Origin: Isoptericola chiayiensis
GTDB lineage: Bacteria > Actinomycetota > Actinomycetes > Actinomycetales > Cellulomonadaceae
DNA: 64,000 bases
Direction: 5' to 3'
Assembly (NCBI RefSeq): GCF_013149805.1
Contig: NZ_JABEZT010000001.1
Coordinates: forward strand, 612,153-676,152
The notes below the pieces were generated by a model, which did not search any database, was not told the origin of the DNA, and worked only from the letters and a program-made list of their open reading frames with translations. The first letter of the stretch is position 1. Each line of letters opens with the position of its first letter. Position numbers and translations under genes: made by a program. Shown one piece after another: positions 58,050 through 64,000 of this stretch.

Positions 58050-60958
58050 GGCTGGTCGGCGACCTCCTCGAGGATCTTGCCGTCCAGCAGCTTCACGACG
58101 AGCGGCACCCCGACCAGGCCGGAGGACACCAGCTCCGGGTCGTCGTCCGAGGCGTCGGCGTAGTGGTCGATCGGCGGCGGCTCCTCGGCCGGGCCGGGTG
58201 GAGTGGCCGGACGCTCGCGCTGGAACCGCTCGTACGCCGTGGCGCCCGGCGTGCGGTCAGGCCTGCGGTCCGGCGCGCGCTCCGCTCCCCGGTCCGACGA
58301 CGGCACGGCGGCGCCGGGATCCGGTCGCGGCGGGGTGCCGGCGGACCCCGGGGCCGCTGCGGGAGCGGGTGCGGTCTCGGTCGCGGCGCTCGACGGCGTC
58401 GGGGCCGCGTCGGCTGACGCGGAGGACCCGGCCAGCCATGCGGCGTCGGCGGCATCGGCGGCATCCGTGGCCGACTCGACGGCCTCGGTGGCCGACTCCG
58501 CCGCCACCGTCACGGTGCTGACGCGTTCCGCGACCGCCACACCGCCGCCAGGACCCGACGGGGTCGGCCCGGACGCCGACGCGCTGGCGAGAGCCCGGCG
58601 GTCCGCACCGACGGAGGCCGAGGGCCCGCCCTGCGGACCCGACGGTGCCGCGCCGGGGGGCACCACGGTGGGCCACCCTCCGGGCTCGCCGCCCGAGGGG
58701 TGGCCGCCGACGCCCGGTGCCGCACCTCCCGGCGCCGTATCGCCCGGCACGGCCGATCCGGTCGAGGACCGCGGCACCGGCGAAGCGGACGGTGCCGACG
58801 GTGGCGTCGACGCGGACGGTGCCGTCGACGCGGAGGGGGCGGGCTGCGGCGCGCCGTCCGGCTCCGGCGCGGGTGGAGCCACCGTACGCGGTGCCTCCTC
58901 GGGCCCCGGGGCTCCGACGGTCGCCTCGACGCGGACCTGGATACCCAGGGTCTGGTACACGGCGTCGGCGACGCCGTCGACGTGCCGCGGCTGCGAGAAG
59001 GTGCGAGCCATGCCCTCGGCCTGGAACCCGAGGCGCAGCAGGTCACCCGAGAGCGAGGCCACCTGCGCGTGGGGCCCGACGAGCGCACGGGTCACCGGGC
59101 TCGCCACGTTGGCGACGACCTCGTCCCAGCGCCGGCGGACCTCCTCGGCCGTCAGACCCGGAGCCGCCTCGGTCGCGGCGGCCGTCTCCGGCTGAGGTGC
59201 GGGTTCGGGGGCGGGCGCCGGTTCCGACGGCGGGGCCGTCGCCGGCTCGGGCTCCGACTCGGCCACGGACTCGGATGCCGGTTCGGCTACTGGTTCGGGT
59301 GCCGTTTCCGGTGCCGGGGCCGGCCCGGGACGGGGCTCCGGTGCGGGCTCCGGCTCGACCTCGTCGACGGCCGGCTCGGGCTCGCGCGGCGCGGGGTCGC
59401 TCGCCGCAGTCGCCACGGCCCCGGACGCCGCGTCGGGCTCGGACGCCGCGGCGGGCGCGGCAGCCCGCGTGGGTTCCGGCTCGGCGGGAGCATGCGCGGG
59501 CTCGACGGAAGCATTCGCGGGCTCGGCGGAAGCAGGAGCAGGAGCAGGAGCAGCCTCGGTGGCCTGCGGGGCCGCCACGGTCCCGACGTCGTGCCTCGCC
59601 GGTCGGCGCGCGGCCTGCATCGCGGCCCGTGCGGCGGCCAGTCCGGACAGTCCGGCGTCGTCGTCGGGTGCGCCGTCTCCCGCCGCGCCCGACGTCACGG
59701 GAGCCGCTGCAGCCGCCGGTGGGGCCGCCGTCGTCCCGGGGCCGGGTGCCGCTACGGCGCCGGGTGCACCCCCGGCGGACCCGGCCGCGACCGCGCCGCG
59801 CTCGAGCCGGTCGATGCGCGCCGCCAGTCCGTCGGTGCCGTCGTCGGCGCCGGGCAGGAGCAGTCGCGCGCACAGCAGCTCGAGGTGCAGGCGCGGCGAG
59901 GTGGCCCCGGTCATCTCGGTCAGTGCGGAGTTCACGCGGTCCGCCGCCCGCGACAGCTCGGCGACGCCGAGGTTGGCGGCCTGGTGACGCATGCGGTCGA
60001 GCTGGTCGGCGGGCAGGTCTCGCAGCACGGCGTCGGCGGAGTCGCCGGAGACGGCGATGACGATGAGGTCGCGGAGGCGCTCGAGGACGTCCTCGACGAA
60101 GCGCCGCGGTTCGTGACCGGTGGCGATGATCTGGTCGACCACGCGGAAGATCGAGCCGCCGTCGCGGGCGGCCAGGGCGTCGACCACGTCGTCGAGCAGG
60201 GTGGCGTGCGTGAAGCCGAGCAGCCCGACGGCCGTGTCGTACTCGACGGTGCCGCCGGTCGCGCCGGCGATGAGCTGGTCGAGCACCGACAGGGAGTCCC
60301 GCACGGAGCCGCCGCCCGCTCTCGTCACGAGCGGGACGACGCCCGCGCCGAGCGCGACGCCCTCCGCACCGCAGAGCTGTTCCAGATACGGGCCGAGGAC
60401 GTCCGGCGGCACCAGGCGGAACGGGTAGTGGTGCGTGCGCGAGCGGATGGTGCCGATGACCTTGTCCGGCTCGGTGGTCGCGAAGACGAACTTCACGTGC
60501 GGGGGCGGCTCCTCGACGATCTTGAGCAGCGCGTTGAAGCCCTGCGGCGTGACCATGTGGGCCTCGTCGAGGACGAAGATCTTGTACCGGTCCCGCGCCG
60601 GGGCGAAGCTGGCGCGCTCGCGCAGGTCGCGCGCGTCGTCCACACCGTTGTGCGAGGCGGCGTCGATCTCGACGACGTCCAGCGACCCGGGCCCGCCGCG
60701 GGCCAGTTCGACGCAGGAGGCGCACTCGCCGCAGGGGGTGTCGAGGGGGTTCTCGTCCGTGTTGCGCGCGCAGTTGAGGGTGCGCGCCAGGATGCGTGCC
60801 GACGTCGTCTTGCCGCAGCCGCGCGGGCCGGAGAACAGGTAGGCGTGGTTGACGCGGCCGCTGCGCAGCGCCTGCCGCAGCGGTGCGGTGACGTGGTCCT
60901 GGCCGATCACCTCGGCGAAGGTCTCGGGCCGGTAGCGGCGGTACAGAGCGGTCGTCAC
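58046..60958 (-). CDS. dnaX: DNA polymerase III subunit gamma/tau
   Basis: Clamp-loader ATPase of 970 residues. Start GTG 60958 (VTTALYRRYRPETFAEVIGQ). Walker A LFSGPRGCGKTTSARILART, four-Cys zinc module with CARN...CGECASC, and Walker B FVLDEAHMVTPQGFNALLK are intact. After about residue 390 come long Ala/Pro/Glu-rich linkers (PEPAPEPRPGPAPAPE) around a tau-like segment AEEVRRRWDEVVANVAS. No obvious slippery A-run for a shorter gamma form was seen. Confidence 0.95.
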   Translation of the reverse strand: MTTALYRRYRPETFAEVIGQDHVTAPLRQALRSGRVNHAYLFSGPRGCGKTTSARILARTLNCARNTDENPLDTPCGECASCVELARGGPGSLDVVEIDAASHNGVDDARDLRERASFAPARDRYKIFVLDEAHMVTPQGFNALLKIVEEPPPHVKFVFATTEPDKVIGTIRSRTHHYPFRLVPPDVLGPYLEQLCGAEGVALGAGVVPLVTRAGGGSVRDSLSVLDQLIAGATGGTVEYDTAVGLLGFTHATLLDDVVDALAARDGGSIFRVVDQIIATGHEPRRFVEDVLERLRDLIVIAVSGDSADAVLRDLPADQLDRMRHQAANLGVAELSRAADRVNSALTEMTGATSPRLHLELLCARLLLPGADDGTDGLAARIDRLERGAVAAGSAGGAPGAVAAPGPGTTAAPPAAAAAPVTSGAAGDGAPDDDAGLSGLAAARAAMQAARRPARHDVGTVAAPQATEAAPAPAPASAEPANASVEPAHAPAEPEPTRAAAPAAASEPDAASGAVATAASDPAPREPEPAVDEVEPEPAPEPRPGPAPAPETAPEPVAEPASESVAESEPEPATAPPSEPAPAPEPAPQPETAAATEAAPGLTAEEVRRRWDEVVANVASPVTRALVGPHAQVASLSGDLLRLGFQAEGMARTFSQPRHVDGVADAVYQTLGIQVRVEATVGAPGPEEAPRTVAPPAPEPDGAPQPAPSASTAPSASTPPSAPSASPVPRSSTGSAVPGDTAPGGAAPGVGGHPSGGEPGGWPTVVPPGAAPSGPQGGPSASVGADRRALASASASGPTPSGPGGGVAVAERVSTVTVAAESATEAVESATDAADAADAAWLAGSSASADAAPTPSSAATETAPAPAAAPGSAGTPPRPDPGAAVPSSDRGAERAPDRRPDRTPGATAYERFQRERPATPPGPAEEPPPIDHYADASDDDPELVSSGLVGVPLVVKLLDGKILEEVADQP

Positions 60959-61040
60959 CCCAGCAACTGTAGACGGCGGGGCCGACAGGGACGCACCGTC
61001 CGGCAAGCGTTGACCGAGATGGCCGACGCGGCTACCTTTT

Positions 61041-61048
61041 AATCGATT
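61041..61048. promoter_or_regulatory. Possible LacI-type operator before the SGNH esterase
   Basis: AATCGATT lies within the AT-rich stretch TTTTAATCGATTCAAC, which is unusual for this genome, 18 bases upstream of the ATG at 61066. The central CG palindrome is typical of LacI-family sites. The regulator is not identified. Confidence 0.4.
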
Positions 61049-61065
61049 CAACCTCTGGAGGACCG

Positions 61066-61788
61066 ATGACGATCCATCTCGCGGGCGACTCGACCGTCGC
61101 CCCCACCGACCACGGCGCCACCTCGGGGCACGCCGAGATCCCGCTGCTGGGCTGGGGTGACGAGCTGGCCGCGCTCGTGACCGACGAGGTGCGCAACCTC
61201 GCCGTCGGCGGCGCCACGACGAAGTCGTTCCGCGACGAGGGCCACTGGGCCCGCGTGATCGAGGCCGTGCGTCCCGGGGACACCGTGATCATCCAGTTCG
61301 GCCACAACGACCAGAAGGAGCCCGACGAGCTCGCCGCCGACGGCGGCTACCGCCGTCGCCTCGACGAGTTCGTCACCGAGGTGCGCGACGCCGGAGGACG
61401 CCCGGTGCTGGCCACCAGCGTCGAGCGGCGCCTGTTCGACGACGACGGGTCGCTGCGCTGGTCCCACGGGTCCTACCCGGCCACCGTGCGCGCCCTGGCC
61501 GCCGCACGCGACGTGCCCCTGATCGAGCTGACCGTGTTCACCCGCTGGCTGTACACCTGGCTCGGCGCCGAGGCGTCGACAGCCCTGTTCCCGCACGGCG
61601 CGGCCGCCGCGGCCGGCCTCGAGGTGCCCGAGGCGATGCGGCAGGACAACACCCACTACACCACCGCCGGCGCACGGCACGTCGCCCGCTACGTCGCCGA
61701 AGCCCTCGTCTCGATCGACGGGCGCCACGACGACGAGACACCGGTCGGCCTCGAGATCGCCGCGCGGGACGCGGCCCGGAGCGCCTGA
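61066..61788 (+). CDS. SGNH-family esterase (rhamnogalacturonan acetylesterase-like)
   Basis: Soluble hydrolase of 240 residues. Blocks are complete: IHLAGDSTVAP (catalytic Ser), AVGGATTKSF (Gly), IIQFGHNDQKEP (Asn) and RQDNTHYTTAGARHVA (Asp and His). That pattern is typical of RGAE, which removes acetyl groups from pectin. No signal peptide, so it would act on imported oligosaccharides. Strong GGAGGA at 61057-61062 sets ATG 61066. Confidence 0.9.
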   Translation: MTIHLAGDSTVAPTDHGATSGHAEIPLLGWGDELAALVTDEVRNLAVGGATTKSFRDEGHWARVIEAVRPGDTVIIQFGHNDQKEPDELAADGGYRRRLDEFVTEVRDAGGRPVLATSVERRLFDDDGSLRWSHGSYPATVRALAAARDVPLIELTVFTRWLYTWLGAEASTALFPHGAAAAAGLEVPEAMRQDNTHYTTAGARHVARYVAEALVSIDGRHDDETPVGLEIAARDAARSA

Positions 61789-61812
61789 GAGCGCGCGCCG
61801 GTCACGCGAGCC

Positions 61813-62466
61813 TCAGCGCCGCAGCGCCCGCCGCGCCAACGCGTTCCCCAGCCACTGGACGAGCTGGACGATGACGATGATGATCACGACGACGAACGCC
61901 GTCAGCGCCCAGTCGTACTGCCGGTAGCCGTACACGATCGCGAAGTCGCCCAGCCCTCCGCCGCCGATGTAGCCGGCGATCGCCGACATGTCGAGCACGC
62001 CGACGAAGAGGAAGGTGTAGCCGAGGATCAGCGGCGACAGGGCCTCGGGGACGACGACGGTGCGCACGATCCGCAGGGGTGAGGCACCCATCGCACGGGC
62101 CGCCTCGACGACACCCGGGTCGATGGACACCAGGTTCTGCTCGACCAGCCGCGCGAACACGAACGACGCCATGATGCACATCGCGAACGTGAACGCCCCG
62201 GTCCCGATCGTGGTCCCGACGGCGGCGCGGGTCACCGGGCCCAGCGCCACGAGGAAGATGAGGAACGGGATCGGCCGCACGATGTTCACGGCCACGTTCA
62301 GCACGGCGAACACGACGCGGTGCTCGAGCAGGTTCCCGGGCCGGGTGAGGTAGAGCCCGAGACCGATCGCCAGGCCGCAGGCTCCGCCGACGGCCAGGGT
62401 GATCAGCACCATGAAGGCCGTCTCGGCGAGCGCCTGCCACAGCACGGGCACGAGGTCGGGGCTCAT
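61813..62466 (-). CDS. metI: Methionine ABC transporter permease
   Basis: Permease of 217 residues with five helices; the EAA loop GVVEAARAMGASPLRIVRTV and RPIPFLIFLVALGP are typical of MetI. ATG 62466 overlaps the metN stop by four bases. It works with MetN; the binding protein MetQ is not present in the window. Confidence 0.93.
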   Translation of the reverse strand: MSPDLVPVLWQALAETAFMVLITLAVGGACGLAIGLGLYLTRPGNLLEHRVVFAVLNVAVNIVRPIPFLIFLVALGPVTRAAVGTTIGTGAFTFAMCIMASFVFARLVEQNLVSIDPGVVEAARAMGASPLRIVRTVVVPEALSPLILGYTFLFVGVLDMSAIAGYIGGGGLGDFAIVYGYRQYDWALTAFVVVIIIVIVQLVQWLGNALARRALRR

Positions 62467-63542
62467 CGGTTGTCCTCTCCGGGAGCGGGTGCTGCCGCGG
62501 TGCCGTGGTCGACGACGGCGGTCACGGCGCGCAGGCCGTCCAGCGCCGCGTGCACCGCGGCGTCGTCGCCCGTGAGCTCGAGCGTCAGCGAGCCATAGGG
62601 GCGTTCGGCGACCTCGGTGATGCCGCCGTAGACGATGGTCCCGCCCACCCCGTGCTCGGCGAGGACCCGGGTGACCTGCGCGGACGACCCGGCGACCTCG
62701 TCGACGCGGACGGTGACGATGCGCCCGGCGTGCCGCTCCCGCAGCCGCTCCAGGACCGCCGTCGTCGGCACGTCCCTCAGCGCGGAGGCCACGAAGCGCC
62801 GCGTCACGGGGTGCTGCGGCGCGCTGAACAACCGGTACGCGTCGCCCAGCTCGACGACGCGGCCGGCCTCCATCACGGCGACGCGGTGGCAGATCGAGCG
62901 GACGACCTCCATCTCGTGGGTGATGACCACGACGGTGATGCCGAGCTCGCGGTTGACCCGCTGCAGCAGCGCGAGCACGTCCGCGGTGGTCTCCGGGTCG
63001 AGCGCCGACGTGGCCTCGTCCGCGAGGAGGATTGTCGGGTTCGTGGCGAGCGCCCGCGCGATGCCGACGCGCTGCTTCTGCCCGCCGGACAGCTTCGACG
63101 GGTAGACGTCGGCCTTGTCGGCGATGCCCACGAACTCGAGCAGCGCGCGCACCCGGGCGTACCGGTCGGCGCGCGACCAGCCGGCGACCTCCAGCGGGTA
63201 GGCGACGTTGCCGGCGACCGTCCGCGAGGACAGCAGGTTGAACTGCTGGAAGATCATGCCGATCCCGGCCCGGACCGGACGCAGCGCGGACTCGCTCAGC
63301 CCCGTCAGGTCCGTGCCGTCCACGGTCACGGAACCGGCCGTCGTCGCCTCCAGGGCGTTGACCAGCCGCACCAGGGTGGACTTGCCGGCCCCGGAGTAGC
63401 CGATGACGCCGAAGATCTCGCCCGCGGCGACGTCGAGCGTGACGCCGTCGACCGCGCGGACGGGCGCCGAGCGTCGGCCCCCGCGCCCGCGGCCCGGGAA
63501 CTCCTTGACCGCGTCGCGGAAGCGGATGATGGGCTCGCTCAC
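62463..63542 (-). CDS. metN: Methionine ABC transporter ATPase
   Basis: ATPase of 359 residues. Walker A GVIGYSGAGKSTLVRLVNAL, signature LSGGQKQRVGIARAL, Walker B LLADEATSALD. The C-terminal NIL domain (ERPYGSLTLELTGDDAAVHA) binds methionine and inhibits transport. The start ATG 63542 lies only 58 bases from an IS110 transposase stop; no SAM riboswitch fits in that space. Confidence 0.94.
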   Translation of the reverse strand: MSEPIIRFRDAVKEFPGRGRGGRRSAPVRAVDGVTLDVAAGEIFGVIGYSGAGKSTLVRLVNALEATTAGSVTVDGTDLTGLSESALRPVRAGIGMIFQQFNLLSSRTVAGNVAYPLEVAGWSRADRYARVRALLEFVGIADKADVYPSKLSGGQKQRVGIARALATNPTILLADEATSALDPETTADVLALLQRVNRELGITVVVITHEMEVVRSICHRVAVMEAGRVVELGDAYRLFSAPQHPVTRRFVASALRDVPTTAVLERLRERHAGRIVTVRVDEVAGSSAQVTRVLAEHGVGGTIVYGGITEVAERPYGSLTLELTGDDAAVHAALDGLRAVTAVVDHGTAAAPAPGEDNR

Positions 63543-63569
63543 GGCTCTCCTTTCAGGTGCGAGGCAGGC

Positions 63570-64000
63570 AGGGCCACCGCGAGAGGCTTCTATGGGTTGT
63601 CAAGGGGTCTGTGAGAGGTCGGCTCGTTTGAGGGCTCGGTAGAGGTTGCGGGCGATGTAGTTCTTCAGGCAGCGGCGGATCTCGCGGTCGGTCTTGCCTT
63701 CGGCGCGGCGGCGCGTGACGTAGTCGCGGGTCGCCGCGTCGTGGTGCATGCGGGTCAGGGCGATGGTGTAGGTCGCGGCGTTCAGGCGGCGGTCTCCGCC
63801 GCGGTTGAGGCGCATGCGTTGGTGTTTGCCGGAGGAGGCGGGGATGGGGCAGGTGCCGGCCAGGGCGGCGAACGCGTCGGCGTTGCGGATGCGGGCGTGG
63901 GTGGAGTAGGTGCAGATGGCGCGCGCGAGGCTGACGGGCCCGTATCCGGTCTGGGTGTGCAGGTCGGGCAGGGTCTGGCGGGTCAGGGTCTCGAGGTCGG
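63570..64000 (-). mobile_element. Right end of an IS110-family insertion sequence (partial)
   Basis: Only the 3' end of the transposase and its short downstream flank are in view. IS110 elements lack long terminal repeats, so the boundary near 63570-63600 is estimated. The bridge RNA region that guides such elements lies outside the window if this is an IS110-group member. Confidence 0.65.
63600..64000 (-). CDS. IS110-family transposase, C-terminal part
   Basis: The last 133 residues of the enzyme, continuing beyond the window. The C-domain (transposase IS116/IS110/IS902 type) shows GYGPVSLARAIC, FAALAGTCPIPASSGKHQRM, then RLNRGGDRRLNAATYTIALT and EGKTDREIRRCLKNYIARNL. The catalytic Ser is in the ASSG motif. 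The N-terminal DEDD RuvC-like part is outside. The gene ends at 63600 near the metN start. Confidence 0.93.
   Translation of the reverse strand, partial: DLETLTRQTLPDLHTQTGYGPVSLARAICTYSTHARIRNADAFAALAGTCPIPASSGKHQRMRLNRGGDRRLNAATYTIALTRMHHDAATRDYVTRRRAEGKTDREIRRCLKNYIARNLYRALKRADLSQTP

Noticed and set aside
63543..63599. SAM riboswitch upstream of metN
   Set aside because: Only 57 bases are available and no conserved core is seen.

Overview
The window is very GC-rich actinobacterial chromosome. GTG starts, four-base ATGA/GTGA gene overlaps, an orphan GlnR, a Crp/GlxR-type regulator and a secreted chitinase with a cellulose/chitin-binding module all fit. The gene content suggests the Cellulomonadaceae/Promicromonosporaceae (Cellulomonas, Cellulosimicrobium or Isoptericola-like), but no rRNA or species marker is present, so this is inference. 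Almost all of the window is coding. The exceptions are short intergenic stretches, many of which hold hairpins or repeats; no gene-free stretch exceeds 300 bases.

Layout. 1-5.4 kb: a chitinase cut by the window edge, a short LuxR regulator, dtd, an asparaginase-like enzyme, DUF2516 and a PIN toxin with its antitoxin. 5.5-13.6 kb: a DHA2 exporter fused to a winged helix, a FUSC protein, a YgfZ / nitrobindin-like / micro-protein operon, DsrE, DUF4395 plus thioredoxin, and YceI. 13.7-21.4 kb: a conserved actinobacterial block (glnR, hydrolase, nth, crp, RidA, DUF4177, class A PBP, metallophosphoesterase, tRNA-Pro) that resembles the Rv3670-Rv3683 neighbourhood of Mycobacterium tuberculosis as I recall it. 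21.5-23.8 kb: a lower-GC patch with an AbiE toxin-antitoxin pair. 24-31 kb: carbohydrate and redox genes. 31.3-37.3 kb: the most interesting region, dipZ, an MPT70/MPT83-like fasciclin lipoprotein, rskA and sigK. Three near-identical ECF promoters (CCATCC/T, 16-17 bases, CGAACC) stand before dipZ, before the fasciclin gene and before sigK. 37.3-38.5 kb: one gene framed by two related palindromes. 38.5-40.4 kb: DAHP synthase behind a leader peptide carrying Trp-Tyr-Trp-Arg-Phe codons and an attenuator-like hairpin. 41.3-46.0 kb: a GntR/YtrA-controlled operon with two ABC modules. 46.1-54.0 kb: asd-lysC, TauE, a secreted beta-propeller protein, DUF5063 and recR. 54-61 kb: a NarL-type two-component system, a serine hydrolase, a NUDIX protein and dnaX. 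61-64 kb: an SGNH esterase, metNI and an IS110 transposase running off the window.

How genes work together. The SigK/RskA pair probably drives dipZ, the fasciclin gene and itself, forming a self-contained envelope/redox regulon like the M. tuberculosis mpt83-dipZ-mpt70 set, but here joined to its sigma factor. asd and lysC start the lysine/threonine/methionine pathway, aroG opens aromatic amino acid synthesis, and metNI imports methionine. Predicted Crp sites before the chitinase and the beta-helix protein link the Crp gene in the window to polysaccharide use. Several intergenic regions carry long palindromes acting as terminators or dispersed repeats.
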